Assembly (NCBI RefSeq): GCF_035083965.1
Contig: NC_089724.1
Location: 15,804,410-15,868,409, forward strand
DNA: 64,000 nt
Direction of reading: 5' to 3'
Source of the DNA: Branchiostoma lanceolatum
Lineage: Eukaryota > Chordata > Leptocardii > Amphioxiformes > Branchiostomatidae
Shown: one piece after another, positions 37,069-49,300 of the stretch
Layout of the letters: each line of letters opens with the position of its first letter
How positions within the stretch are numbered: the stretch's first letter is position 1
Notes under the pieces: model-generated
Seen by the model: the letters and a program-made list of their open reading frames with translations, nothing else
Told to the model about the DNA's origin: nothing
Database searches by the model: none
Made by a program: the position numbers and the translations under genes

Positions 37069-37173
37069 TGTAACAAGAACAAAAAACACGTTCTTCCTTT
37101 TTGGTGCACATTCTTCCTAGCATCATTCTTCCTAGCATCTACGCACTCCATCTTCCGCGGTCTTTACCTTGGA

Positions 37174-37325
37174 GAGGCCCTGCTAAATCAGCCTAAGTTT
37201 TCCACATTTGTAGATGTGGCAGCCAATCAGGTTTACCTAAAGAAAACCTTTAGGAGATTCTCTACTTGGCTGACAGCCACGTCCACAAAGGTGAAAAACT
37301 CACCCCAGTTTAGCAGAGCTTCCCC
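37174..37325. mobile_element. Short hairpin MITE
   Basis: GGCCCTGCTAAATCAGCC...AAGTTTTCCAC at the left pairs imperfectly with GTGAAAAACTCACC and CAGTTTAGCAGAGC at the right, with further pairing of TGTGGCAGCCAA with TTGGCTGACAGCCAC inside. Confidence 0.55.
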
Positions 37326-37406
37326 ATGGGTATATTGTATAGGCCACGGACGAAGGTCTGTGTAGGAGACTTTCGTCGATCTACGAATCTAGCTAGGCTT
37401 TAGATT

Positions 37407-38023
37407 CTACAGACCTCTCCAAACTTGTTTCTTGAACAGTTTCGGGCAGTGGACGTTGCTGACGTCCGTTTTGTCCAGTTTGTCCAGCAGCCATGGGTAG
37501 TTCTCCTGTAAGGCGTGTCTGAACGTGCTGTAGGCGTGCGGTCCTCTCAGTACCAACAGGTCCAACATAACCCGCACCTTGTCCTGTCGGGTTGTACCGG
37601 CATACGTTCTGTCCATGTCATCTTCACTGAGAAAAAAAAAACACACACAAGACGGCAAAAACATTTACAAAACACGCCAAATAAAGTACTGACTGGGAAG
37701 GAGGCATTTGTAATCGACTGACTAAAATTAGAATAGCATAATGCAAAAATGTTGTAACATAACGGACATTCGGTGTGCCTGCGAAGCTGGTGTGTTACGC
37801 CGAAGGGTGGTCATACAGGCTATATAGGTACAGATACAGAACATGGTACATTGATGTGAAGACTCGCTTGGTGCATGGCTTTTTCTTCGGTGATGGGGGA
37901 GGGGGGTGTTACTAACCTGAAGATGCCTTCTTGATATAGGTAATGGATGGCGTCATGTACATTAAGGGAGTCCAACAGGTCAATCCGGTTACGAATAAGA
38001 CGTTCTCTATCCGCGCCGTCCAT
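37407..38023 (-). CDS. Small CARD-domain protein (two exons)
   Basis: Death-fold adaptor-like protein, 108 aa, almost all one CARD. Exons 37917-38023 and 37407-37626 join in phase (AG|T). It begins MDGADRERLIRNRIDLLDSL and HDAIHYLYQEGIF, then after the intron EDDMDRTYAGTTRQDKVRVM, LRGPHAYSTFRHALQE and LDKLDKTDVSNV. The pattern of helices (RxRxxLxxxL, LxxxGxxxxxDxxxI, K..LLDLL..RG..AYxxFxxAL) is typical of CARDs. An acceptor-like CCTTCATTCAAG sits directly before the ATG. A possible further donor near the stop (AGAG then gtctgt) leaves a longer isoform open. CARDs recruit caspases or other CARD proteins; the partner is unknown. Confidence 0.8.
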
Positions 38024-40626
38024 CTTGAATGAAGGAATAAACGTTCCGAAGTTGTCCTATACCGTTGATGTCGGCCTATAGTCGCGGCTAGGTAATGAAT
38101 AGGAGGATAGGACACGTAATGAAACGTTACGTGTTTTGTATAGCTTATACCAAGGGAAGAGTCCAATTACCCTTTTCTATAAACGAAACCATTCAGTGGC
38201 GTCTCAAGTGCTAAGTATATGCTTCTCTAATACTAGCCACTGAAGGACTGATCAAAAAGTCGATTTCCATATCGAAACCTCCTATGTACAAGTTCAAGAT
38301 GTGAAGACAAGGTTGATTGTTTTAGTTCCCTTTTCCTTCTAAAATTACCATACACATTCACTGTCTACTTCCGTCACACTGTACCTCTGCAAAGTACTAC
38401 CCTTTGGGAAAACGACAGATATAAGAATCCATTGAAGATCTTATGGCATAAGATCCCCGTGTGTTTGCTAGCGTCGCTGTGGATACTGTGAATCCTAAGA
38501 TCGAGTTTTGGAAAGATTACGAGTCTATATCCATATTGTGAGACTTACCTCTACTGTGGTTATATATACTTCCTTCCAACAAAGCTGTCTTCAGATGTTG
38601 ATGGGGCAACTGAAAACTATTGTCTGACTAGTGTTATACAAGAGTCCTAATGTTTACTATTCCTCACCCGTATCGATGTTCCTGAAGACTTGAGGCTTTG
38701 CCGTCTCTCAATACAGAAAGTGCGTAACGTTAATACACGTAGCTGTGTCACATTCGGACATTCCATTGATCATGGGGTGGACAAGAAATTTGTTCATGTC
38801 GTTGAGCGTAACAAATATGAACTCAAGAATAGGATTGTCCAACCTAAGAAATGCTATGTCAAATTGAATTGAAAACAAAAAGTACATTGGTCAAAACCGT
38901 CCAAATGATGATGGTTGAGAATAAATCTAACGCAGCCCTCCCCCCATCAATCATTCGTATGGACTAGTCCACAAAATTTCCCCGCTTGTATTTTAGTGCA
39001 ATCGGAAAGTCCCTGTATGACCTGCCATAGAAACTAAAGTGTCACGGCTTGCTGTTACATCTAGCGGCGTTACCCCCTATGGTATTAAAGTATCGCACCA
39101 TATTTTCTGCACCTCAAACTCAAACTTTGAAAGAATATATCTCAATCACTATGAAGCTGATTTCTACGAATATGACTCAATTACTATGTATCTGATTTCT
39201 ACGCTTTCTCCTTTAGTAAAAGTTCTATATCTTTAACTTTCTGCAATAATCATGTGTAACTCATGTACTGATTTCAGTTTTGTTGCTAGAAAGGTAAAAG
39301 AAAAATCTATGAAACTCATTAGTATCAACGATTGTGGCTGATAAACTTATTCCTGCAGTTCCAGGCATTTCTGCTAGCTATTGGAAACCCTGGTAAATAA
39401 TCATCCACACATTGGCTTTGCCAATACCTTTCGGTAGCAGGGTTTCTGGTTGGTTTATTTTTTTCTTACATTTCCAATTTTACAGACATTGCAAACTGAC
39501 GTATATTCATCAGCATCATATTCTAAACTGCATGAAAATACATGAGTTGGTTGAAGAGAGGCTGTATTCATGACGTCATTTGTGCATAATCCACCATATC
39601 AGTCCTATTTACATTTCACAAATTTTCAGTGAATTGTAGTTTGATTCTTGGGACATTTAGAGATCTTCCGATGCTTTTTAATAAGTACCACAAAGTGTTT
39701 GAAGCTCTAAAGAACAGAAGAATACATGGCAGCTTGCTGATTCAGCAGCATTCTTAAATACATTATGGCAGACACGGTTATCACTATGACACCCTTTGAT
39801 CAATATGAATCCGGGCCTTAAATTATTACATGCAGATATTTTTTTTGGAGCGGTTCTGAGCAAGCTTAACAGATTTTCTTGTATCTAGCAATTCTAGCTG
39901 TAACATTTAGTAAACATTGTAAGCAACAATGACACTTGTGATAAAAACTAAACAATTTGGCTAGACATCAGCAGAAGACCATCATAAGCAGATATGCTAG
40001 TTATCTAATGCTCATTAAATGTATGTGAATAAAATAAAATAAAAATACATTGGTACAGCTTTTTGCTGTAGCGTTTAGTAAATATTGCAGAACCAGGAAT
40101 AAGAGAAAAACTGATTCATCTAAACATGTCTCAACACATATGGGGGGGATAGAATTATATTTTTGTATCTGGTCATTCAGGTCATTTCTTGTAAACTTAA
40201 CAGCACTGAAGAATTTCAGTGAAGAGTAACACTAACACCTGTGATGAAAACGAATTGATTCAGCTAAATATGTAAACTGATATTGATAGAACTATTTTCT
40301 TGTAGTTTCTTGTGAGCCTAACTATGAGTGATGAATGTGCAGGTTTATGCAGTAGTACATATTGTAGAATCTTAATCAACTTGTGATAAAAACTACAGTA
40401 AAACCTGTCCCAACATAAGGACTTCCTAGCCATTGTTACCACTTTTTGGTGGTCCCTTAGAAAATCCTTCCAATTGACACAAGAAAAGCAAGACTCCTGT
40501 CTGAAGTTACCACTTGTCCACAAAGACCAGATTTTTTCGATCCCCTGGGTGGTCTTCTTGGGAAGGTTCGACTATTAATGACCAGGGTTAACAAATCTTA
40601 AGATACATTTTGTATATCGGATATGA
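38024..40626. other. Intergenic, no gene recognised
   Basis: AT-rich with no conserved coding exon or clear repeat family. It would hold the promoter of the 37407-38023 CARD gene at its left end and the 3' UTR of the 40627-41886 gene at its right end. Confidence 0.35.
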
Positions 40627-41886
40627 CTATTTCCTTGTATCTGGTGGTTTCCTGATAGCCCCCCTGCCCGCTGGTTTTGCTGGAGGGACGCCGGTGTATC
40701 TGTTGATGGTGCAGCCTGATCCCGTATTGATGACAATGTTTCCTGACCCATGGACGATGGACGTGTTGGAAACCTGCATGGTGTTTGCCGTCCGACCTGC
40801 ATGTACACGTGTGAAGAAAGGACATTGTATAGGCGCTAAGTCACAGAAATTTTCACGAGGGCTTAACCCTGAGGAATTGCCAAAAACTTGTGATAGTTTG
40901 CAAACACATTATTTCCACCATTCTTGTGAATACTAAGAAACTACCCATTGTCCATGAATGAAGATATGACTAATACTATTATCTTTATGCCCCAAAAAAG
41001 CATGAAAAGTGACCTTACTAGTCTATAAGCTTGTGATTTGGTGAGATTTAATTGGACCTTGTTTAACAATGACTCTGCATCATATGTTTAAATCAGAAAC
41101 ACCAATTAAACATTGCTGGTCAAATTTTGTGATAAAGTAATCTGCAAGTCATATTATATTGCAGGTGAATATTCAATTGTCAATGAAATGAACTGGTTCC
41201 AGACTTTTCTGCCTAGAAGCTGTTACCGAAGTAGATTGGAGCAAGAAGAGGATGGATTCCAAGTTAATGATTGAAGCCCTGCATTAGAGGCTACACCAGG
41301 GTTTTGCACAGACAAAGATTTCTTCCTGTTATCTGTCAACTTCAAGCCAATGCTCGCCTCATGGTATGATTGGAGCTAATTCTAATCACTATTATATCAA
41401 ACCGATCTTGTATATGAAGACGATAGAATGGCTACTTTTGTCTACAATTAGCAACAAGACTTCATCAAATGACAGTACGACAGACGCTGGACAGAACTAT
41501 GGGCTTAATTTACTAACTCACTACTTACTGTAAGTGGTAACTCCTGATGCTCCGCCTCGTGATGATGACGACGACGAAAACTTTTTCGGGTCCACGTCAC
41601 TCACATCTGTCTTTTCCAACAGTTCAACTATCTCGTCATAAACTTTCACTTTCTGATCCTTCAAGGCAGCAACAAAATGTCCGTAAGCACCCTCCCCTCT
41701 CCTTGGCAGCATGGTAAGAAGTTGAAAGTTCTTATCTCTGGTTGTCGTCTTGGCTTCTATTCTTTCCATGTCGTCTATAGAGAGGACTTCTTTTTCGTAG
41801 AGATAGTGGACGAGGTGTGGCGATTCTATATTGTCCAGAAGTTTGGTGTGGTTTTTCCGAAGGCGAGCCTGGTCGTAGGGGTCCAT
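40627..41886 (-). CDS. CARD protein with C-terminal RHIM/amyloid-like motif
   Basis: Exon 41529-41886 encodes a complete CARD (MDPYDQARLRKNHTKLLDNI, HLVHYLYEKEVLSIDDMERI, GEGAYGHFVAALKD, LLEKTDVSDVDPKKF) and a serine-rich linker. Read through, it would stop at 41521, but it ends in a strong donor (TTACA then gtaagtag). The next acceptor, TGTACATGCAG at 40797, opens exon 40627-40796 in the matching phase, giving 175 aa. The added tail holds NTSIVHGSGNIVINTGSGCT; its IVHGSGN core resembles the (I/V)Q(V/I)GxxN core of RHIM-type amyloid motifs. A noncoding first exon is likely: donor at 42339 and acceptor CCAACCCCAG at 41918. The start is in good context (cagtcaccATGG). The CARD has no intron at the site where the neighbouring CARD gene has one. 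Confidence 0.7.
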
Positions 41887-42339
41887 GGTGACTGACAGTA
41901 AGGCACAAATTTATTTCCTGGGGTTGGAGCGAAAGTAAGAAACTTTACTCAGAGCATCTATTGTGTAAGACTAAGAGATATTACAGATCATCATCATCTT
42001 ACATCTGTATTACTCAGGTGAGGTATACTAGATAAAACTTTCCAGTACTTTTTGTCCTTCCTTTACCTTACAGATAAAGTTGTTATATCATTTGTTTATC
42101 ATCTATCGAAGCAAGTCCTTGATCGAAGTTTTGACATCGGACTATGCAGGAGGAATAGCAATTAGATCCCTATGGCGTAAGTACGGTGAAAGAGCTAAAG
42201 CGAAGTTATTTGAAGAAGATAAAACGTCAAAATTGTATAGATAGTTGTTAACGTTAGAACCCGGAAGTAACGTGCCCCCCTCCCCACAGCATGCGAAATT
42301 TGGATACTCGCATGACAGTTTGCATTGTGCCTGACTTAC

Positions 42340-42480
42340 CACATGTAACCCAACTTTAAGAATCAGAAGTAGAACAAAAAATCGGCAAAGCTATCGCACA
42401 AACCTCATTCAGTATCAAAGTGACGATCTTCGGAAACAAACTCAACTCTTGTTCAACATGGCCGCTGAATCACTCCTTCG
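42340..42480 (-). promoter_or_regulatory. Presumed promoter / noncoding exon 1 of the CARD-RHIM-like gene
   Basis: A donor, ACATGTG then gtaagtcag, marks the 3' end of a noncoding exon at 42340. Upstream, AACATGGCCGC (42455-42465) is a one-mismatch YY1-type site. CCCGGAAGTAAC at 42260, inside the presumed first intron, is an ETS-type site. Confidence 0.4.
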
Positions 42481-45234
42481 GCTCTTCCATCCTGATTATA
42501 CACTCCCCCTACTGGAGGTCGAGCGCCACCTTACGATCACAATATTTATCGCAATGACCGAGTGAGGAGTAATGGAGTGAAGTTGAAATTTAATAAGCCA
42601 CACCAAATTAATTACATGGATGCCATTCACGTGGCCATCGATGTTTGGTTGCTTCTGACAAAAACCACATCATTTCCCCCTTTTGGACACTAAGTTGTAT
42701 TTATGCAGTTACTAGTACTAGTACTAGCTTATGTGAAATATTTTATCTGCCCAAAGGTTATTTTTAGTGTGTGGTTGTTTTTCCTTTGATGTATTGACTT
42801 AACATGTGTTTTATTGCATGGATTGTATTTATTTGTTCGAGTATATGTATGACTTATCTGTTATATTACACCATGCTGTCAGTTTGACTCATGTTAAACT
42901 GACTGGCCTGGGTTAGCAATGGCAATTTGCTCTTCGCAAAGACTAGGCGAAATTACAAATAAAATCACAAGGCGGGACAGCAGTAAATATTTTGCACAAA
43001 AGAAAGTTTAACTAAACTTATGTTCTATGTGAGATAAAAACACACATCAGCTGAGTTTCTTCAACAGAACTTTGTTAATCAATACTGTAAGAAAACAAAA
43101 TGTAAGAAAAGTATCTCTTGTGTTACATGGAAAATTTCCATCCCATCCTGTCTCTATTTGTACCTTTAATGCATGTGGTCAAGGCAGCTGCCTCTTACCT
43201 GCAATGTATTCAAGCAATGTGTTCAAGCATGGTGACCCTACATGATGTAGGGGGATTGGTACAGGTATGGACCAGAAAAATAACTGTCCACTGCTATAAT
43301 AAAGTTAACTGGACCTGTACAAAAGTAAGCGCTGCCAAGGCAACAGCAAGTTAACATCAGCATGTACATTGATTATCACACAATTTAAAAACAAATTGTT
43401 CCAATCTCCAGGGAGTCAAGATGACAAGAAAAAACTGTAAATGGAAAAAAAATAAGTCATGTGGTACCCTTGACAGCACTTGTAAAAGTAACACTAGCAG
43501 TGTTCTCACCAGAATCTTTTCACAGCATAGGGGTGAGGTAAAGGAGGCCAACTTTACGTAACGCAAGTCACGCACAGAGTGCCGAAGACATGACAAGAGT
43601 AGGGAGTCTGGCATGCTCCCAAGGATAATCTTTAAATTGACCCAATGAGGCACTATTTTCTACATTTTGAGGGATAAATTCGGTGAAGTAAAGTGTTTCC
43701 TCTGTCACAGCCTTATTCTAAAGCCAAATATGAACTTTTTATAAGATTTATGAAGGGTCACAAGGTTCTCCCCAGAAAGAAACACCCCTATGCTGGTTGA
43801 AACACAGCATAGGGGTCCAGATCACATCATAGGGGTCCAAATCACAGCATAGGGGGCCCCTATGCTGAAAAGGCCTGGCGAGAACACTGCACTAGTGAGG
43901 TAGCCATGAGCATAGCTGTAGAAGTGAAACTAGTTCAGTATAAGTACATGTAACGTTACTTATAGTAGTGACACTAGTGTGGTACATTTGTAGTTTCCAA
44001 CTTGGTAAGTCAGTGACACTAGGAATTCAATAACAGGAATAAAAGACTTGTTGGCTGTGATACCATGTTTTGTCGCTTAAATTCTTGTTACGTTTATGAG
44101 ATTGTCATCTATAAAATTTAAAATTTGCTGTGGCCTAATATTTCAATCAAACACTGTTAGTTACTTAGACAAAACTATGATTTTAGTTAAGCAGATGCAT
44201 CTTTGTTATATAATTCCCAGCCTTGTATCTTTAGCTTTGCTGCAATTGAGTCATTTTCTCTTGGGACAAACAGCCTATCATATTTATATGTCTAAATAAG
44301 GGCAAAAGGTCACCTGGCAACTTCACACTAGCATCACATATTGACAGGCAACAATAAATCAGTGACAATATACTTCCCTTCAAAAGATGCACATAAATAT
44401 ATAAATATTAGTAAAAACACTTGTTAACTACATGCTCAATTAGTTAGCTACATGCTCATTTAGTGACTACATGCTAAATAAACCTAATTAATCATCAACA
44501 TTGAAAGGTTCCATTCTAAAGGCAATTCCATGTCTAAAGCCTATGGACTATTAAATATTAAATAACAAATGATTCATAGCCTGTGTGATATCAATACTTC
44601 CCAGTGACAACATTACTGTAGGTTATATGTGTAACAGACATAAACTCCGAAGTACAGGCTTGACATAGAGGAAACAATAATTGAAAGAAAGGTGGCAGAG
44701 TTACATGGGCTAAAACAACCTAAAGTCAAGCTGGAACAGTAGAGTACACAGTTGAGGCTTTCTTCTGATTCATAACTGAGTGCGTTAAGAAGGACATTAC
44801 AGAGTGCGGCCTCACCAACGTGGACCCGCTGGACAGAGCCGCTTAGAGGCGCTGTGTGAGGACTGGCCGACTGCTGCCTACCCCTGCATCAGGGAACCCC
44901 GCAACAGTATAAAACTATGATATAATACTGGATACTACTACTACATGGGGTCACATTTCATAGACTGCCCTTTGCCTGATGGTTTATGATAAAAGCATGT
45001 TGGAAAAAGCTGCTTAATTGTCATTAACTGTGAATGATTTCCTTGTCATGTTGTACATTTTTCTCCATAACATTCTGCCACTAAATAACATCATCTAGCA
45101 GTAATAGGAAAATGGGAAATTCTGCCAGATGGTACAATGTTGGTCTCCTTTTGTCACACCTTCTTACTTTTACAAATTGTGCTTTTGCACTGTGTAAGTA
45201 TATGGTACAGTGACTAAGGTCACTAAGTTGTATC
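42481..45234. other. 3' flank of the first KLHL gene
   Basis: No gene. Scattered similarity to 49880-52320: the AAATTAATTACATGGATG area (42600) with 49907, ATATTTTGCACAAAA (42990) with 51847, and TACCTTTAATGCATGTGGTC (43160) with 52047. This marks the 3' flank as part of the KLHL duplication. A worn end of the GGCCACAGCAAG element lies near 44100-44135. Confidence 0.5.
43776..43880. repeat. CACAGCATAGGGG short tandem repeats
   Basis: Four to five units of ACAGCATAGGGGTCCAAATC, partly in inverted form (CCCCTATGCTG). A lone unit sits at 43522. Confidence 0.65.
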
Positions 45235-46944
45235 TCAACCCTTCAGTATAGTGACACAACCATGGCCAAACAGACCCTTGGGCATGCTTCCCACCTGCTT
45301 AAGTGACTTGTCTTGCTGATTAAGACACAAGACCTTTGTTGTTCCATTGCCGTTGTTACTGCCTCCATAGATGTAAATCTCCCCACCAAAGACAGTCATA
45401 CCACAGTTGTATCCAGTACCAGTGTTAGCTACAACAGTCCACAAGCCCTCATTAGGCCTGTAACAGAGTACTTTTGAGGGAAGGCCAGCAACATAGATGC
45501 TACCATTGAGAACTGAAGCAGTGATACCACCAGCTCTCTCAGGCATGTCGCTTGGTGCATACCATCGGGAGTCTCCTGGGCTGAAGCGGTACACCGTAGA
45601 TGTTTCGTAGTCCCTAGCATCACGTCCACCTATGACGTATATGCTACCATCTAACACAGCAACTGCATGCAGGTACCTTGGCTGTGGGAGCGGAACACCT
45701 TCAGTCCACTTGTTTAGGCTTCGGTCATAGACTTCTACACCTGCTACTACATGTAGCGGTGAATAGTTGATTCTGCCCCCAATAGCATACGCTTTACCTT
45801 GCACTACTACCAGCTTGTGGTAGTCCCTTCCTGTATTCATAGGAGCAAGTTTAGACCAGGAGTCAAGTCCTGCCTGATACAGCCACACATTCTTGCATGG
45901 AATCCCACCAACCGATAACATGATGTCACTTGTGCCCAAAACAGCCACAGCAAAACCATAGTCATTATTTTTCTTCATTCTTGTCATAGGCACCCAACTT
46001 GCACTTGATGGTGCAGAGGAGTATGTCATTGTGATGGAGCAGCTGAAGACATCAGGGTTTCCTTCGCCAGTCCCTAATGTCTGTGAACCTCCAACAACTA
46101 CTACTGCTTCCCTCAGACCACTGGCACGGCGGGGACGGGTGCGGGGTGACTGGACCTCCCCTGGGAATGCCTGATATTTCCGAGCTTCTGACAGAATATC
46201 TGGGCAGCACTTACGTATGACCTTGTCCGTCTCCACCTTGTCCATGAAGTACATCTTCTCCATGAAGGGGAACCGGATGTGTTGCATCAGCTCTTTCATC
46301 TCCTTCTTCCTCTTCCTGGTGTCATGGTTGATCCATTTCAGCACGGCCGTGTACACGGTTTCTTCAGTAGCATTAAGGTTATCTGAGGAGATGAGTTTCA
46401 GGAGTTGTTCCTTTGTCAGATCGAAGAACTCTAGTGTTTTGCTGACTGCTGCAAACTCTTTCATGGCATATGTCAATGCCTTAGTCTCCAAGTTTGGGTT
46501 TAGCCTGCCGCCAAAGTTCACCATCTTCAGACAGTTTTTGATGCTTAGACTGTCAGATAGAAACTTTGTGCATGCATGGCTGACCGGTGGAACCTGGAAG
46601 AAGTTGGCCCCTTCCATCAGTTCTACAACGTTGTCTTCTGTGATGGTTACCTTTGATGTGTAGGCATAGTCAACTAGAAGCTGCACAATGTCGGTGCTGG
46701 CTTCATGAATCACAACCTTATGCTCCTTGCTTTCAAGATGACCATTACAGAACATTGCACGAAAATATCCACTGCAGGCAGCAAGCACATTCCTATGACC
46801 CGGGATTTCTTTCCCAGAAACACACAGGACTACATCTACCAGCAGGTTTTCTGAACGCAGTTCCTGCAAACCCTGCAAGAGGGCGTTTGAGTGTGTATCA
46901 TGGCAGAAGTCAAGCGGTGACTGTGACTTCTGTGCTGTCGCCAT
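45235..46944 (-). CDS. BTB-BACK-Kelch (KLHL) protein, copy A
   Basis: Likely Cullin-3 ubiquitin-ligase substrate adaptor, 569 aa with an uninterrupted coding exon. BTB at about residues 20-130 (LLQGLQELRSENLLVDVVLC, HRNVLAACSGYFRAMF), BACK at about 135-240 (LSIKNCLKMVNFGGRLN, VYTAVLKWINHD), then six Kelch blades to the C-terminus with double-glycine strands (AYAIGGRINYSPLHV, SIYVIGGRDARDYETSTVYR, EIYIYGGSNNGNGTTKV). KLHL proteins use BTB and BACK to bind CUL3 and the Kelch propeller to bind substrate; the substrate here is unknown. An acceptor (TGTTACAG, ending 46957) lies 12 bases before the ATG, so a noncoding exon is spliced on from 49301. Paralogue B lies at 52323-54053. It is a KLHL, but I cannot assign it to a numbered vertebrate family. 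Confidence 0.93.
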   Translation of the reverse strand: MATAQKSQSPLDFCHDTHSNALLQGLQELRSENLLVDVVLCVSGKEIPGHRNVLAACSGYFRAMFCNGHLESKEHKVVIHEASTDIVQLLVDYAYTSKVTITEDNVVELMEGANFFQVPPVSHACTKFLSDSLSIKNCLKMVNFGGRLNPNLETKALTYAMKEFAAVSKTLEFFDLTKEQLLKLISSDNLNATEETVYTAVLKWINHDTRKRKKEMKELMQHIRFPFMEKMYFMDKVETDKVIRKCCPDILSEARKYQAFPGEVQSPRTRPRRASGLREAVVVVGGSQTLGTGEGNPDVFSCSITMTYSSAPSSASWVPMTRMKKNNDYGFAVAVLGTSDIMLSVGGIPCKNVWLYQAGLDSWSKLAPMNTGRDYHKLVVVQGKAYAIGGRINYSPLHVVAGVEVYDRSLNKWTEGVPLPQPRYLHAVAVLDGSIYVIGGRDARDYETSTVYRFSPGDSRWYAPSDMPERAGGITASVLNGSIYVAGLPSKVLCYRPNEGLWTVVANTGTGYNCGMTVFGGEIYIYGGSNNGNGTTKVLCLNQQDKSLKQVGSMPKGLFGHGCVTILKG

Positions 46945-47370
46945 CGTAGCCTAATTCTGTAACACAACACAAGCTCTTTATTAGTTGTACTTCTTGACAC
47001 AAGGCTTTGACTTGAGTAGATAAATAAATCCAAGTACATGACATGGTAATCAGAGATGGCAGACTTCACCCCCCTCACATAGGCCAGAAACACACTCACA
47101 GGCAGACATGCCCAAAACAATACCTCTCCCTCATGGGAGGAAAATCTATATTTAGATGAGCTGATCTTCCACAAAAGTAGGTTTTATCTGCTCAAAAGGT
47201 ATTCAAATCCTAGTTTTATTTATTTTTGTATCACATGTTTATTGAAGTCAGTGTTAATTTCAATGGCCAATCACCCTTCCTTTCCTTCATATGTCAAATG
47301 ATGCTTAGGCCACACCAATCTTTTTTGGGTGGGGGTGGTGTGTGTTTGATCTCGGATCATTGTAGGAAAT

Positions 47371-48536
47371 CAGGCCACAGCAAGTAAATTTTATGGATGA
47401 CATCCTCTGCAGACTCCAAATTTCATGCAGACGAAAAAAACAAGGCGAGCAAAAAAACCCAAGACAACGTTATCCACATTTTCAAACTTAAATGCCATAA
47501 CGCATCATAAAGCATGTAAGAAGAATTGAAGCGATAAAACATATTACAACCTACAAGTTTTTTATCCCTGTATTCAATAAAACAGTAACAAACACTGATG
47601 TCAACATTGAAATCATTCTAAATTTAGACACATCAAGGACACAGAGACAAAGTTTCCGCACACTGGGCACTGCTGGAGTCTCCCAGGTCGTGAGGCAGAC
47701 TGACTGTGACTAAATAGTGTGCTGGCTTTGCTCGCTTCGTCTCAACTTAAATTCTCTCTACTGTTGCTGTCCTGTCTGTCTGCCTGAATTTCTGTGTCTT
47801 AGAAATCCCCCGTCTTTTTATTCTGTCTTCAACAGACAGACAGCTTGACAATGGTCCACTCAAACAATGTATTACATTTACAGGGGTTCATCTAAATCAG
47901 GAAAGAGGGGAGCTGCGCCCTCTTGTTTCAGCCCAGAAGCCCCAAATTCAGATTTTATCTTGATATCCAGCATACAGCCTTCACTCAAAAGTCAGCGACT
48001 GATTCTTCCAAAGATATTCGCCTCGCCTGTGTGTGCTCCTCTTCATTCAATTTTTCTAGAAAAACCCCTGCATGTAACATGAATTACTTCCTCTGACCCT
48101 GTTATCGGATTTGTTAGTGGTTCACTTCATTCAAATTAAGAAAAACATATCAGATTACACTGTTTTTACACATTGTTGATAATAATGGCACAGCAATTAC
48201 ATACTAACTCCAATTACAAGTTTGGTATGAGTGCTGCACTGCACTGTGTCCTCTTGTATGTTGTGACCGTCGAGCAATGATCTTATTACAGCTTGCATAC
48301 ACAATAGTTGTGCAACACATTTGTAACGATTTTTCACCATTCCTACATGTGCATATGTCTTTTTTACAGCATCTAGAAGAACGTTTTGGCAATGGAAATG
48401 ACAGACGTTTGAAACATATAAATTTGCCCCGTTGCCGAAATGCAATAAAGTTCTTGTTTTTAATTTCAAAATTAGGCGAAAATCAATGCGCGTGCTGATG
48501 TCATCCATAAAATTTACTTGCTGTGGCCTAAGTGGA
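47371..48536. mobile_element. MITE with GGCCACAGCAAGTAAATTTT ends, in KLHL-A 5' intron
   Basis: Left end AGGCCACAGCAAGTAAATTT then TATGGATGACATC, right end its complement at about 48503-48536. Inside, AACAAGGCGAGC (left) and CTTGTTTTTAATTTC (right) recur in the 55408-56189 copy in opposite orientation. Internal ORFs show no transposase features. Confidence 0.7.
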
Positions 48537-48767
48537 GCTAGCATGCAAAACAAGAACAAAACAGGCACCCTGAAGAAGCATGTTCAGCCATATCATCTGA
48601 TAAATATGCAAAATCTCATATTTCCCTAACACAAAACTTGAAACGATCCACATGTAGAAAATAACAAGCTGGGCGGTATTAGACACAATAATTTACCATC
48701 AGAAATAAAAACAACAACCTGCTAATTGTAACACAAAACAACTTGGTGCAAAAACATGCATATTAGT

Positions 48768-48860
48768 ATAAGGTATAAGCAAGGAGGCTAAATATATTTA
48801 TCCTCCTTGGTATAAGCAAGGAGGTTATATAGACTATATAACCTCCTTGGTATAAGATAC
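48768..48860. repeat. Two adjacent palindromes with shared ends
   Basis: CAAGGAGGTTATATAG / CTATATAACCTCCTTG forms a near-perfect palindrome, and a looser sister (CAAGGAGGCTAAATATA / TTTATCCTCCTTG) precedes it. A related hairpin occurs at 55943-55980. Confidence 0.7.
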
Positions 48861-49300
48861 TGTACTAAAGAACCAAAGAAGTTTAAATTATACGCAATAT
48901 TTCCGCCGATTCATGAGCTTATCTTTTTCATCACCTTGTTACGATTTTAAAGCTGGAGGAGGCGCTGACATAGATCAAGGTTTAATACCGCCTTGCATAG
49001 ATTATTGATGAGAGTTCTCAAGAAGCGAACATAGAAGTTTGATATAAGACCTACAAGCTGCCGTTTGAATACCTGTCTATCTGCCCAAAAAGACAACGTA
49101 ATTTTCCCGCGCAAATAGTAACATCCTTCGCCTGGTGGGTCTGGCTATAACTAGAACCAGATGGTCTTCCGGTAGAAAATAGTTTGACAAAAAGCCATTC
49201 AGAGATCTCCCTTTCGTCTCAATTGCAAGATCTAATAGGCTTAGTAAATTTTGATACGGCAGTCCTAGAATCCCTATTAACAACAACAGTTCATTCTTAC

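Noticed and set aside
46217-46949. Plus-strand ORFs opposite KLHL-A (and at 53323-54035 opposite KLHL-B)
   Set aside because: They are antisense shadows of the conserved BTB-BACK coding sequence with no domain of their own.
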